Positions 18,485 to 29,057 of a DNA stretch of 36,727 nucleotides are shown here, in pieces. This DNA comes from Thermosulfidibacter sp. GTDB lineage: Bacteria > Thermosulfidibacterota > Thermosulfidibacteria > Thermosulfidibacterales > Thermosulfidibacteraceae. The first letter of the stretch is position 1. Each line of letters starts with the position of its first letter. The notes beneath the pieces are model-generated. The model saw only the letters and a list, made by a program, of their open reading frames with translations. It had not been told where the DNA came from and did no database searches. The DNA is taken from assembly GCA_023269715.1 (NCBI GenBank), contig JAGDVO010000019.1, positions 1 through 36,727 on the forward strand, written 5' to 3'. The position numbers were made by a program, and so were the translations under genes.

Positions 18485-19343
18485 AAAACCTGGAGAGATG
18501 TTAGGTTTTATGGGTGTTTCTGAGGAGAATAACATAAGGTTTGTAAACTTCCAATCTCTGGTAAGTAGATTAGTGGAGATATGGAACTTAGGGAGTATTA
18601 CTCTAACCCACCCTATTCTACCAGAGTATTCTGATATCTTTGGGAGGCTAGGTCTTGATGTTAACAAAATAAAATTAAGAGAAGAGGAATTCTTTAGACT
18701 CTGTATAGGAGAAATAGGACATCTCATAGAAGAGGATACTCTTTTTGTTGTTTCTAATCCCCTTTACCCAGCTGGTTTCTACCTTGATAGGGAGAGGGTT
18801 AAGGCTTTGATGAGATTATGTAGGTCAAAGGGAGCTTTCGTACTCTTTGACGAGACATTTGCCATTTTTGCCGAGGATGTTTATTATGATGATGAGCTCA
18901 TGGATGCTACAAACGCCATATTCTTCAGATTTTTATTTGATCCGGATACCTTTAGGTTATCTAGTAGTGGATTTGTAGTGGGAAATCTTTCTATACTAAG
19001 TGAAATTTCTCCTTACGTTGATCTTTCAAAATCTGATGTGTTAGATGATGCTTCTAATTTGTTTAGAAGGGTCAGGGAGTTAAGATGGAAGATTGAAGAA
19101 GAGAAGAGAATGTTAGTTAAGGAACTACTTTCTAGGGGCTTTAAAGCTTTTGAATCAAGGGCTCCCTATATTCTTGTGAAGTGTACTAAAAGCGTAGATT
19201 TTGATTTACTTAGGAATGCTGGAATAAATGTTAAGGCTATACCTAATGACAATTACAGTGAATTTATATTGGTCTATCTAAAGGTTGGCTGCTACAAAAG
19301 TATAGTAGAACTTTTGGGGAGACATATAGATGAGGATAAGTGA
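18477..19343 (+). CDS. Aminotransferase-fold protein (HisC/CobD-like) lacking the PLP lysine
   Basis: 288 aa with the layout of a small fold-type I aminotransferase. SNPLYPAGFYLDRERVKALM (93-112) corresponds to the NPNNPTG loop, and GAFVLFDETF has the conserved Asp-Glu (125-126), normally the PLP pyridine-nitrogen ligand. Where the family has S-x-K before GLAGLRxGY, this protein reads RFLFDPDTFRLSSSGFVVGN (151-170), so the Schiff-base Lys is absent. Near the C-terminus FILVYLKVG replaces the LRISVG stretch that carries the substrate-carboxylate Arg. It is also shorter than HisC (about 350 aa). It overlaps mltG by 8 bp and metF by 14 bp, so it is well embedded in the operon. Probably a non-catalytic binding or structural protein; the function is unknown. 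Confidence 0.65.
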   Translation: MSEKPGEMLGFMGVSEENNIRFVNFQSLVSRLVEIWNLGSITLTHPILPEYSDIFGRLGLDVNKIKLREEEFFRLCIGEIGHLIEEDTLFVVSNPLYPAGFYLDRERVKALMRLCRSKGAFVLFDETFAIFAEDVYYDDELMDATNAIFFRFLFDPDTFRLSSSGFVVGNLSILSEISPYVDLSKSDVLDDASNLFRRVRELRWKIEEEKRMLVKELLSRGFKAFESRAPYILVKCTKSVDFDLLRNAGINVKAIPNDNYSEFILVYLKVGCYKSIVELLGRHIDEDK

Positions 19344-20193
19344 GATATTGAGCAAGAAAGGAGGTTTGGTAATCTCCTTTGAGTTTTTCCCGCCCAGGAA
19401 GGAGGAGAATTGGCCTCTCTTTTGGGATACTGTTAATCGCCTAAAAAGGTGGAATCCCGACTTTATATCCATAACCTACGGAGCTGGTGGATCTACCCAT
19501 GGAAAAAGTATAGAACTTTCGATCACCCTCAGGAAGATGGGATTCAACGTTATGACTCACCTCACCTGCATTTCTACACCTATAAAAAAGATCGAAGAAA
19601 CCCTTAATATACTTAAGGATGAAGATATAGAAAATATCCTGGCTTTACGTGGTGATATACCTGATGGATGGAAAAGGGATGATGAGAATAGTTATTTTTC
19701 TTATGCCTGGCAGCTAGTGGAGTTTGCCTCCCAATACAACTTCTTTTGTATAGGTGTTGCTGGTTATCCTGAGGGACATATTGAATCGAAGAGTTTGGAA
19801 GAAGATATCCGTTATCTCAAGTTCAAGGTAGAAAAGGGTGCCCATTTTGTAATAACCCAACTTTTCTTCGACAACGCTTTCTTTTACGACTTTGTTGAAA
19901 GGGCAACTAAGGTTGGAATAAATGTTCCAATAATACCCGGCATAATGCCTATAACCAGTTTTACTCAGATAGTTCGTTTTACCTCGCTGTGCGGAGCAAC
20001 GATTCCCCAAAAACTTATGGATCTACTCAAGAGGTACAAGGAAGATCCTGAGGCTGTTAAGAAGATAGGGATCGAACATGCAATAAATCAGTGTAGAGAT
20101 CTTATAAGAAATGGTGTGAGGGCTCTACACTTTTATACTCTCAACACGTCGCCCTCTGTTGAGTTTATTCTGGAGGAGTTAAGCGTACATTAA
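19330..20193 (+). CDS. metF: Methylenetetrahydrofolate reductase
   Basis: FAD enzyme that reduces 5,10-methylene-THF to 5-methyl-THF for methionine synthesis or, in acetogenic and related metabolism, the methyl branch. The 287-aa barrel has VISFEFFPPRKEEN (with the catalytic Glu), PDFISITYGAGGSTHGKSIE, MTHLTCISTPIKKIEETLNI, ILALRGDIPDGW, IGVAGYPEGHIES, FVITQLFFDNAFFYDFV and VPIIPGIMPITSF. Length matches bacterial MetF. The ATG at 19330 lies inside the preceding gene (14-bp overlap), and the stop is one base before the next possible start. The flavin cofactor derives from the riboflavin genes upstream in the same gene string. Confidence 0.96.
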   Translation: MRISEILSKKGGLVISFEFFPPRKEENWPLFWDTVNRLKRWNPDFISITYGAGGSTHGKSIELSITLRKMGFNVMTHLTCISTPIKKIEETLNILKDEDIENILALRGDIPDGWKRDDENSYFSYAWQLVEFASQYNFFCIGVAGYPEGHIESKSLEEDIRYLKFKVEKGAHFVITQLFFDNAFFYDFVERATKVGINVPIIPGIMPITSFTQIVRFTSLCGATIPQKLMDLLKRYKEDPEAVKKIGIEHAINQCRDLIRNGVRALHFYTLNTSPSVEFILEELSVH

Positions 20194-20194
20194 G

Positions 20195-22543
20195 TTGTTG
20201 AAATTCCTAAGGAAATATGTAAAATACGTTATCATGATAAGTTATAATGGTGGTAACTTTGAAGGCAAGGAGAACGAGATACTTCATAATGTAGGCGAGT
20301 TTGTAGAAGATCTCTCGCTGGAAGGTTTTACATTTAGGAGAGGTACCCTTCCATCTCTAAAGGTACTATTAGTGAGCAACCGTTTACCTTTTTCTATAGG
20401 TTCTGATTTAACGTTTTCGAAAAGCCCAGGCGGACTAGCTTCTGGTGTTGAGACCTTTTTAAAAAAAGCTGATTTTATAGACGATTATCTATGGATAGGT
20501 TGGCCTGGTAGACACTTGGATAGAAAAACTCTGGATCTTTTAAGACCCAAGTTTAAAAGGCATAAGGTCGTTCCCGTTGATATACCTCAGAAGTACCTTG
20601 ATAAGTTTTACAACGGTTTCTGTAACAGGACCCTATGGCCTTTGTTTCACAGCTTTACTGGATATGTAGTTTACGATGATAGTTATTGGGAGAGTTACAG
20701 AATAGTTAACGAGATCTTTTTCAAAGAGGTGAGTAAGTACGTTGATGATAGTTCTTTTATATGGATCCATGATTATCATCTTATGCTTCTTCCATCTATG
20801 TTAAGGGAGCAATTCCCAAATGCTAGTATAGGTTTCTTTCTTCACATACCTTTCCCTCCTCCTGAAGTCTTTATGCAGCTTCCGTGGAAAGGTGAGATTT
20901 TTAGAGGGCTTTTGGGATGCGATCTTATCGGTTTTCATATCCATGAGTATACTTCCAACTTCCTTAGAACCTTAACTAGGCTCTGGGGTATTGATCATAG
21001 GATGGGTAATTTCGAGTATGAGGGCAGACTGATAAGGGTGGATACTTTTCCGATGGGTATAGATTTTGATCTTTTTAGTTCTGCCTACAAAATGAGGAGA
21101 GTACAGAGGTACTTTAGAGAGATAAATAAAAGCCTAAAGGGTAAGAGAATAATCTTTTCAGCTGATAGATTGGATTACACAAAAGGTATTTACAACCGTC
21201 TTTTAGCTTTTGAAGGTTTGCTTTTGAAGAGACCTGACTTACACGGGAAGATAGTCCTTATAATGGTTGTTGTGCCTTCTAGAGAAGGTGTTGAACATTA
21301 TCAGAGGATGAAAAAGCAGTTGGAGGAGAAGATAAGCGAAATCAATGGAAGGTTTGGAAAACTTGATTGGATACCAGTTATATATTATTATAGACTACTT
21401 GGTTTTGAAGAACTCGTAGCCCACTATCTAGCTTCTAATGTTATGTTGGTTACTCCCTTAAAGGATGGTATGAACCTTATGGCTAAGGAATTTGTTGCTT
21501 CAAGGAGTGATTTGAAGGGTGTACTGATCCTATCCGAATTTGCTGGAAGTGCCAGAGAACTTGGTGAGGCTGTTTTAGTCAATCCTAATTCGATTAATGA
21601 ACTCACCAATGCTTTGGAGGAAGCTTTAGAGCTACCAGAGAGTGAACAGAGTATAAGACTTATGTCCATGAGGGACAGGCTTAAAAGGTATGATGTCGTT
21701 AAGTGGGGAAGAGAATTTTTGAACACTTTGAGTTTATTGAGGAATGAGAAAATTAAGCTTGAAACCAAAGGTCTCGAACATCATTTCGGAGATATAGTGA
21801 CCCGTTTCCACTCTGCTTCTCAGAGGATCCTATTCTTGGATTATGATGGGACCCTAGTTCCTATAGCTCCTAGACCACACATAGCTGCACCTGATAGGGA
21901 GGTAAGGGAATTGCTTAATAACCTTGTTTTAAATGAGGGTACAGATGTAGTCATTATTTCGGGAAGGAAAAAGGAAGATCTCGAAACATGGTTTTCGGGG
22001 ATAATGGTAACTCTTGTAGCTGAACATGGATTGTTCGTAAAAGAACCGGATGAAGACTGGAGACTCCTTTTTAGTGTTTCTTCAGATCTTAAAGAAGCTA
22101 TTAAACATATAAGAAATGTGATGGAAATATACGTAGATAGATTGCCCTACTCTTTTATAGAGGAGAAAGACTATTCTATAAGTTTTCATTACAGGACATC
22201 AGATTTGGAACTTGCAAAGCTCAGGATTCCTGAGCTGATAGATGAACTCCTGATCCTTATTAGGAACATGCAAGTGAATCTTATCTTTGGTAGAAAGGTA
22301 ATAGAAGTCAGACCAGCAGGTACTGGGAAGGGGATTGCTGCTCAGTACTTTTTGGGTAGAAGGGATTATGACTTTATATTAGCTGCTGGTGACGATGCTA
22401 CAGATGAAGAACTTTTTAGGTCTCTGCCAGAGGATGCTGTTACTATAAAGGTTGGACTTGAAAGGTCCCATGCAAAGTTCAGTACTAAGTCCTATCGTGA
22501 GTTGAGAAGGCTATTGGAAAATTTTGTTTCTGGTAGGGTTTAA
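20195..22543 (+). CDS. Fused trehalose-6-phosphate synthase / phosphatase (OtsA-OtsB)
   Basis: Makes trehalose from UDP- or other NDP-glucose and glucose-6-phosphate in one polypeptide of up to 782 aa. The GT20 synthase (about 55-515) shows [60 protein letters not shown] and [16 protein letters not shown]. The HAD phosphatase (about 540-780) shows [12 protein letters not shown] (549-553 DYDGT), [39 protein letters not shown] and [12 protein letters not shown]. Both active sites look intact. The start is uncertain: a TTG at 20195 directly after metF, or an ATG at 20234, neither with a well-placed ribosome site; the first 50 residues are not conserved. The next gene starts on its stop codon. 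Confidence 0.94.
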   Translation: MLKFLRKYVKYVIMISYNGGNFEGKENEILHNVGEFVEDLSLEGFTFRRGTLPSLKVLLVSNRLPFSIGSDLTFSKSPGGLASGVETFLKKADFIDDYLWIGWPGRHLDRKTLDLLRPKFKRHKVVPVDIPQKYLDKFYNGFCNRTLWPLFHSFTGYVVYDDSYWESYRIVNEIFFKEVSKYVDDSSFIWIHDYHLMLLPSMLREQFPNASIGFFLHIPFPPPEVFMQLPWKGEIFRGLLGCDLIGFHIHEYTSNFLRTLTRLWGIDHRMGNFEYEGRLIRVDTFPMGIDFDLFSSAYKMRRVQRYFREINKSLKGKRIIFSADRLDYTKGIYNRLLAFEGLLLKRPDLHGKIVLIMVVVPSREGVEHYQRMKKQLEEKISEINGRFGKLDWIPVIYYYRLLGFEELVAHYLASNVMLVTPLKDGMNLMAKEFVASRSDLKGVLILSEFAGSARELGEAVLVNPNSINELTNALEEALELPESEQSIRLMSMRDRLKRYDVVKWGREFLNTLSLLRNEKIKLETKGLEHHFGDIVTRFHSASQRILFLDYDGTLVPIAPRPHIAAPDREVRELLNNLVLNEGTDVVIISGRKKEDLETWFSGIMVTLVAEHGLFVKEPDEDWRLLFSVSSDLKEAIKHIRNVMEIYVDRLPYSFIEEKDYSISFHYRTSDLELAKLRIPELIDELLILIRNMQVNLIFGRKVIEVRPAGTGKGIAAQYFLGRRDYDFILAAGDDATDEELFRSLPEDAVTIKVGLERSHAKFSTKSYRELRRLLENFVSGRV

Positions 22544-23169
22544 TGAAGGGGGTTTTTAAATTCAGAGCTGAACACTGGATAGTGAAATCCACTATCATAA
22601 GAGTTTCTACATTGGGAGAGTTTGTAGAAGCCTTAAGGAAGGTCGATCCTAATGCTATTTTTTACCATGTCTATGCTAACATCTTCTTTAACTGTGGAGA
22701 GTCTACCTCTTTCTTTAACAACAGTTTTGCTTACTGGCTTTATAAAAATAACTGCTTGGAATTGGCTGAAAAAATATCGGCTATTGATCCCATTGAATAT
22801 CCCGATCTAGAAGAGCTAAGGAGGGTATTTTTGAAGGTTCTAGAGGAAGACCCCTGTGTTGGAACAGATAGAGTGATGAGCCCCTTTTATTTCCTCTCTG
22901 TGGAAAGAGAAGTAGTGGATTACGGCTTGGTGGCTAGGAATTTTAAAGAATTCGTAGAGATCTTTAGAAATTCAAGTGTAAATTCCGTCTTTTATCATTC
23001 TATCGCCTTTAGGGTAGATAGTAAAATGCCACTAAATGAGTACTCTTTATGGCTATCCTCTATAGGTGAAAATAAAAAGGCTGATCTGATTAATAAACTG
23101 GATATCTACAGTATGAATCTCTATGAGGTTAAGTCCGAAATCGTGAATATACTTGAAGAGGGTCGATGA
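22543..23169 (+). CDS. DUF5752-like protein made of two similar halves
   Basis: 208 aa. It resembles the DUF5752 family, often found beside trehalose/GT4 glycosyltransferase genes (from memory, not a search). The two halves share a pattern. The first has LGEFVEALRKVDPNAIFYHV, then YWLYKN, EKISAIDP and RRVFLKVLEED. The second has FKEFVEIFRNSSVNSVFYHS, then LWLSSIG, NKLDIYS and KSEIVNILEEG. This is an internal duplication with a shared F-YH core. There is no signal peptide, membrane span or known catalytic motif. It starts on the stop of the trehalose synthase (TAATG) and overlaps the TreT-like gene by 4 bp, so its role is presumably in trehalose or glycoside synthesis, perhaps as a partner or regulator. 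The biochemical role is unknown. Confidence 0.7.
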   Translation: MKGVFKFRAEHWIVKSTIIRVSTLGEFVEALRKVDPNAIFYHVYANIFFNCGESTSFFNNSFAYWLYKNNCLELAEKISAIDPIEYPDLEELRRVFLKVLEEDPCVGTDRVMSPFYFLSVEREVVDYGLVARNFKEFVEIFRNSSVNSVFYHSIAFRVDSKMPLNEYSLWLSSIGENKKADLINKLDIYSMNLYEVKSEIVNILEEGR

Positions 23170-24377
23170 TGCTAGATAACTATGTTCGGTTTTTAGACGA
23201 AATGTCGTTACGCGAATTACATCTGATCTCGAGGGATCTAAGAGGGATAAGAGTCCTGCATGTTAATTCTACCTCCAAGGGGGGTGGTGTAGCTGAGATA
23301 TTAAGCAGCCTTGTTCCTTTGATGAATGAACTAGGAGTAAGGACGGATTGGAAAGTTATAGAAGGTGATAACAAGTTTTTTAATTTTACGAAAAAACTTC
23401 ATAACCTACTACATTATCCCTATCCCGATAGTATAGAAAGCAATGAGATCGTTCATTATTTTAAGATAACCTATTACAATTCATCCAGGATTGATACCGA
23501 AAACTATGATGTTGTTTTTATCCATGATCCGCAGCCGATGGGTCTCATTGTGAAGAAGGTTATCGGTCAAAAGTGGATATGGAGATGCCATATAGATACT
23601 TCTACGCCGAATCCTCATGCTTGGAGGTTTATAGAAAATTTTATAAATGCTTATGATGCTTGTGTTTTCCACATTCCAGAGTTTGTCCATGAGAGTATAA
23701 GAATCCCAACTTATATAATTCCTCCTTCTATAGATCCTTTACATCCCAAAAATGCTGAGCTTCTGGAATCCGATGTTAAAGCTATTTTGGAAAAGTTTGG
23801 GTTAGATCTGGAAAAACCCATAATTACACAGGTTTCCAGGTTTGATAAGCTTAAAGACCCCTTCGGTGTCGTTGCTGCTTTCAAGGTAGTCAGGAAGAAG
23901 TATGATTGCCAGTTGGTTCTTTTAGGTTCCTGTGCTTCTGATGATCCTGAGGGAGAGGTAGTCTATAAAGAGCTTGTTAGTCAGACTGTTGATGAAAAGG
24001 ATATATTTGTGCTAAACCTACCACCTGATAGCCATCTCGAGGTGAATGCTGTCCAGAGAGGATCTACTGTTGTTGTTCAAAAGTCGATTAAAGAAGGTTT
24101 TGGTCTGGTAGTTTCTGAAGCTATGTGGAAGATGAAACCGGTTGTGGGATCTAATGTGGGTGGTATAAAGGAACAGATATTGGATGGTATTACTGGTTAC
24201 CTAGTCAATAGTGTGGAGGGAACAGCTGTAAGGATAAGACAACTTTTAAGTAACCCGGAGCTTATTAAAACTATGGGAATTCGGGCACGAGAAAGGGTAA
24301 GGCATAGATTCTTGATTACAAGGCATCTGAGGGATTATTTACTTATGATTAAAAAACTCCTCTTTTCTTCTCCTTAA
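23166..24377 (+). CDS. GT4 glycosyltransferase, trehalose synthase TreT-like
   Basis: TreT makes trehalose in one reversible step from an NDP-glucose and glucose. The 403-aa protein has the N-terminal pattern IRVLHVNSTSKGGGVAEILS followed by LVPLMNELGVRTDWKVIEGD and FFNFTKKLHN, which I associate with TreT. Then come FIHDPQPMGLI, WRCHIDTSTPN, the second Rossmann domain start ITQVSRFDKLKDPFGVVAAF, and the C-terminal donor site KSIKEGFGLVVSEAMWKMKP (the E-x7-E motif) and VVGSNVGGIKEQILDGITGY. Length matches TreT (about 410). It starts at one of two adjacent ATGs (23166, 23169), overlapping the previous stop. It closes the plus-strand run and converges on eno. Another GT4 specificity cannot be excluded. 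Confidence 0.82.
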   Translation: MMLDNYVRFLDEMSLRELHLISRDLRGIRVLHVNSTSKGGGVAEILSSLVPLMNELGVRTDWKVIEGDNKFFNFTKKLHNLLHYPYPDSIESNEIVHYFKITYYNSSRIDTENYDVVFIHDPQPMGLIVKKVIGQKWIWRCHIDTSTPNPHAWRFIENFINAYDACVFHIPEFVHESIRIPTYIIPPSIDPLHPKNAELLESDVKAILEKFGLDLEKPIITQVSRFDKLKDPFGVVAAFKVVRKKYDCQLVLLGSCASDDPEGEVVYKELVSQTVDEKDIFVLNLPPDSHLEVNAVQRGSTVVVQKSIKEGFGLVVSEAMWKMKPVVGSNVGGIKEQILDGITGYLVNSVEGTAVRIRQLLSNPELIKTMGIRARERVRHRFLITRHLRDYLLMIKKLLFSSP

Positions 24378-24425
24378 TGTTCCTTATCGTAACACTTATT
24401 TTCTATGCTAAATTTAGGCAGGAGT

Positions 24426-25697
<1,272 letters not shown>

Positions 25698-27143
25698 CTA
25701 AAAACCGTATTCTTTCCATTTTCTATTGACAAGATCTATAATTTCTTTCTTCATAGTTATATCGGGAGGCCACTCTCTGTTATATCCCTCTTCAGGCCAT
25801 TTTTTAGTAGCATCTATCCCTATCTTTCCACCAAAGTTCGGTAGTATGCTTGCATGGTTCAGGACATCAACAGGACCGGTCTGTATTATTACATCTCTTG
25901 CCGGATCTATGTTGTTACCTATTCTCCATAACACTTCACCTATATCATGTACATTAACCCATTTGTCCACCACTATAACTATCTTTGTGAACATCAGCTG
26001 CCCTAATCCCCATATGGCATTTATAACTTTTCTCGCCTGGCCGGGATACTTTTTGTCTATGGAAACTATCGCTATGTTATGAAATACACCCTCTAGGGGT
26101 AGATTAATATCTACAATTTCCGGGATTACCTTTTTTATGATCGGGAGGAATATCCTCTCGGTCATTTTACCTATATAGCAATCCTCTTTAGGTGGTTTAC
26201 CCACTATTGTTGATGGATATATGGCATTTTTTCTCATAGTTATACAGGTCACGTGAAAGACAGGATAGAAGTCTTCCATTGAGTAATAGCCCGTGTGATC
26301 CCCAAAAGGTCCTTCTAGTCTTCTCTCCCCGCATTTTACATATCCTTCGAGTACTATTTCGGCATTTGCAGGGACAAGAATCTCAACGGAATGCGCTTTT
26401 ACCATTTTTACCGGTTCTTCCCTTAAAAACCCAGCAAATAACATCTCATCTATATCTGGTGGTAGGGGACAAGTTGCTGAATATATTACCGCCGGATCAC
26501 AACCCAGTGCTACAGCGCAGGGCAAATCGATTCCCATACTTTCAGCTTTAGTAAAGTGTCTGGCTCCGTCCTTATGTACATGCCAGTGCATTCCTGTGGT
26601 TTTTCTGTCGAATACTTGCATCCTATACATCCCGCAGTTTTGTTTCCCAGTTTCTGGATCCTTTGTAAATACGAGTGGTAATGTTATATATCTACCGCCA
26701 TCTAATGGCCAACATTTCATGATTGGAAGTTTAAATAGGTCAACATCGTCACCTTTGATTATTATTTCTTGGCATGCTGCTTTTTTTACTATACTTGGAA
26801 CGAAATCGGAAAGTTTCTTGAGTTTGGGTAGTATCTTGATCTTGTCTATAAATGAAGTTGGAATCTCAGGTTCTAGTAATTCTTCTATCCTAGTCATTAG
26901 TTCCTCGGGTTTTTCTACACCAAGTGCGAAACATGTACGTTCCATCGTTCCGAATAAATTTATTACAAGTGGGATATTACTCCCCTTTACCCTTTCAAAT
27001 AATAATGTGGGTCCCCCTTCTCTTATCACTCTATCCGCTATTTCTGTGATCTCAAGTTCGGGATCCACTTCCACCTTTATCCTCTTTAGTTCTCCTCTCC
27101 TTTCAAGGGACTCTATGTAATCATGAAGGTCCTTAAATGCCAA
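25698..27143 (-). CDS. ubiD: UbiD-family decarboxylase
   Basis: UbiD enzymes decarboxylate aromatic or unsaturated acids using prenylated FMN; in respiratory quinone synthesis they act on the polyprenyl-hydroxybenzoate or futalosine-route intermediate. The 481-aa protein starts AFKDLHDYIESLERRGELKR, has GMYRMQVFDRKTTGMHWHVH (prFMN/metal site) and SATCPLPPDIDEMLFAGFLR, then the Glu-rich segment LEGYVKCGERRLEGPFGDHT, and HNIAIVSIDKKYPGQARKVI. Length matches UbiD/MqnL types. It uses a TTG start at 27143, 3 bp after the degenerate GGDEF gene. The prenyl-FMN maker ubiX is not in this window. The exact substrate cannot be read from sequence alone. Confidence 0.92.
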   Translation of the reverse strand: MAFKDLHDYIESLERRGELKRIKVEVDPELEITEIADRVIREGGPTLLFERVKGSNIPLVINLFGTMERTCFALGVEKPEELMTRIEELLEPEIPTSFIDKIKILPKLKKLSDFVPSIVKKAACQEIIIKGDDVDLFKLPIMKCWPLDGGRYITLPLVFTKDPETGKQNCGMYRMQVFDRKTTGMHWHVHKDGARHFTKAESMGIDLPCAVALGCDPAVIYSATCPLPPDIDEMLFAGFLREEPVKMVKAHSVEILVPANAEIVLEGYVKCGERRLEGPFGDHTGYYSMEDFYPVFHVTCITMRKNAIYPSTIVGKPPKEDCYIGKMTERIFLPIIKKVIPEIVDINLPLEGVFHNIAIVSIDKKYPGQARKVINAIWGLGQLMFTKIVIVVDKWVNVHDIGEVLWRIGNNIDPARDVIIQTGPVDVLNHASILPNFGGKIGIDATKKWPEEGYNREWPPDITMKKEIIDLVNRKWKEYGF

Positions 27144-27146
27144 TTT

Positions 27147-28166
27147 CTACCTCCATACGTTTAGGTCTAACTCTGTCCTAACTACATCTCCTTCCAACGC
27201 TTCTGTTATGGCGAGTACCTTGTTGGTTCTCGCTAACAACTGTGAGAGTTCATCTTCTTTATGTATCTCAACTACACTTATTCCAAGTGTAAAGTATGGT
27301 TCCTTTATAAGCGTTTTTAATACATTAAGACAACGGTTAGCAGCGTTGATAGCATCCTTAAGCTCTATGTTCTGTAATAATACATAAAACACCCCGTTAT
27401 GGTAAGATATAAGATCTTGTGTCCTAAGTTCTCCCTTTAGTAAGCTGGAGAATCTGTTTAGAAAATCGAGGAGGTCTGCTTTATCTAAATTTTCAGTCAG
27501 TTCTAGAATATTTTTGATTTTAATAGCTACAAAACACATTGGTGTTTCTACTTGTTTTATCCTTGATATGGCTTTTTTCAAGATTGTCTGAAAGAGTTTA
27601 AAATTTATGCAAAATGCTGGTGTTTCTTCAGATATAGCTTCTATCTCTGGACTTAATGTTTCTAGTCTTTCAAGTAGTGTTTTAAGTTTTTCTGTAATTC
27701 TTTCCTGTGCTTCAATAAGTATTCCCTTTATCTCTTCTATCTCTTTGTATTCCAATTTTTCTTTGCCTGATAATTTCAAGATGGCCTTCTTGAGCTTCTC
27801 TTCCGTCTCTTTGATTATGAGTTCTATTTCATCTACTATTTGTGATATTTTTAGCTTTAATGCTCTGAGAATTTTTGGTGTTTCTAAGGCCTGTGATAGT
27901 CTGTTAACGTCTACTATTTTTTTGGGTATTAGGTCATAAACCTTGAATACCATATTCGGTGGTGGTTTTTTTATTCCCTGTCGGGTTAAGTAACAAAAGA
28001 CAAGGTACCATGTTATGAGGTTGTCGATGTATGGGATTATATTTGCCTTTTTCATAAATTCAGCTGTAAGGCTCAAAGCAGTGTAAAGAGCTTCCCTTTC
28101 CTTTGATGATAACTCACTTTCCTTTTTCGTTAATTCTGGGATTAGGTTAGCTATTAATTCAACCAA
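27147..28166 (-). CDS. Degenerate GGDEF protein, likely c-di-GMP receptor rather than cyclase
   Basis: 339 aa. The first 200 residues are helical and charged, with a coiled-coil stretch near 105-180. The last 130 residues follow the GGDEF fold: CFVAIKIKNILELTENL replaces the metal-binding DxDxFKxxND strand, and the active-site GGDEF is replaced by NGVFY (257-261), so cyclase activity should be lost. However RTQD (248-251), the RxxD inhibitory c-di-GMP site, is kept exactly five residues upstream, as in the active cyclase at 12764-14074. FTLGISVVEIHKEDELSQLL follows the later strand and helix. It starts at a TTG (28166), overlaps nothing, and sits 3 bp from both htpX and ubiD in an operon. A receptor role is an inference from the kept I-site. 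Confidence 0.72.
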   Translation of the reverse strand: MVELIANLIPELTKKESELSSKEREALYTALSLTAEFMKKANIIPYIDNLITWYLVFCYLTRQGIKKPPPNMVFKVYDLIPKKIVDVNRLSQALETPKILRALKLKISQIVDEIELIIKETEEKLKKAILKLSGKEKLEYKEIEEIKGILIEAQERITEKLKTLLERLETLSPEIEAISEETPAFCINFKLFQTILKKAISRIKQVETPMCFVAIKIKNILELTENLDKADLLDFLNRFSSLLKGELRTQDLISYHNGVFYVLLQNIELKDAINAANRCLNVLKTLIKEPYFTLGISVVEIHKEDELSQLLARTNKVLAITEALEGDVVRTELDLNVWR

Positions 28167-28169
28167 ACT

Positions 28170-29033
28170 TCAGTATCCCCTTGCCATCTTCATCAGTCTC
28201 TTTATCCTCTCCTCTATCGGTGGATGAGTTGAGAATAGACTCATTATCTTTTCTCCAGAAAGTGGATTAACTATGAACATATGGGCAGTTCCTGGATTAA
28301 CGTTCATCGTAAGGCCATGCATCGCATAATCGTGTATCTTTTGGAGGGCATTAGCGAGATATAAGGGATTACCACAGATTTTTGCTCCTACCTCATCTGC
28401 CAGGTATTCCCTCGATCTAGAGATGGCAAGCTGTATCAGAGTTGCTGCTATCGGCATTACTATTAACATTATTATTAGTGCTATCAACGCAAGGGGATTA
28501 CCCCGTTCATCATCGTCTCTACCTATTCCTCCAAAAAATAGCGAAAGACGGCCCATTTCAGCTATGAACGTTATAGCTCCAACTATGGTTGCAGCAACTG
28601 TTTGTAGCAGTATATCTCTATTTTTGATATGGGCTAGTTCGTGACCTAAAACTCCCATTATTTCCTCTTCGGTTAGTAGATTTAAAAGACCCGTTGTTAC
28701 TGCGACTGCTGCATTTTCTGGATTCCTACCCGTTGCAAAGGCGTTCGGATGTTCGCTTGGTATTATGTATATCTTCGGCATCGGAAGGTTTACCCTCTGA
28801 CATAGATATCTTACCATTCTGTACAGATCAGGGGCTTCACTCTCGTCTACAGGTTTTGCTCCGTACATTGCAAGAACCAGCTTGTCACTAAACCAGTAGG
28901 CGATAAGATTCATGAATAGTGAAAATAGTGTTGCTATGATAAGTCCGTTTTTCCCACCTATCATTGAACCTAGAAGTATTAGTAGTACTGTGAGTATGGT
29001 TAGAAATATGAACGTCTTTATCTGATTACTCAT
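28170..29033 (-). CDS. htpX: Membrane zinc metalloprotease HtpX (M48)
   Basis: Inner-membrane quality-control protease for damaged or misfolded membrane proteins. The 287-aa protein has two N-terminal spans (about 7-27 and 30-50), the zinc motif HELAH in [14 protein letters not shown] (131-135), further spans around 145-160 and 178-200, and the third zinc ligand in [37 protein letters not shown] and the ending [15 protein letters not shown] are typical of HtpX. The ATG is at 29033, 24 bp after the M24 peptidase gene, with GGAGGTTGTGCC upstream; transcription is probably shared. Confidence 0.96.
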   Translation of the reverse strand: MSNQIKTFIFLTILTVLLILLGSMIGGKNGLIIATLFSLFMNLIAYWFSDKLVLAMYGAKPVDESEAPDLYRMVRYLCQRVNLPMPKIYIIPSEHPNAFATGRNPENAAVAVTTGLLNLLTEEEIMGVLGHELAHIKNRDILLQTVAATIVGAITFIAEMGRLSLFFGGIGRDDDERGNPLALIALIIMLIVMPIAATLIQLAISRSREYLADEVGAKICGNPLYLANALQKIHDYAMHGLTMNVNPGTAHMFIVNPLSGEKIMSLFSTHPPIEERIKRLMKMARGY

Positions 29034-29057
29034 GGCACAACCTCCCTAATTTCTCAT

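Noticed and set aside
24378-24425. A shared terminator between the convergent glycosyltransferase and eno genes
   Set aside because: Only a short CTAAATTTAG palindrome is present, without a GC-rich stem or a T-run; too weak to call.
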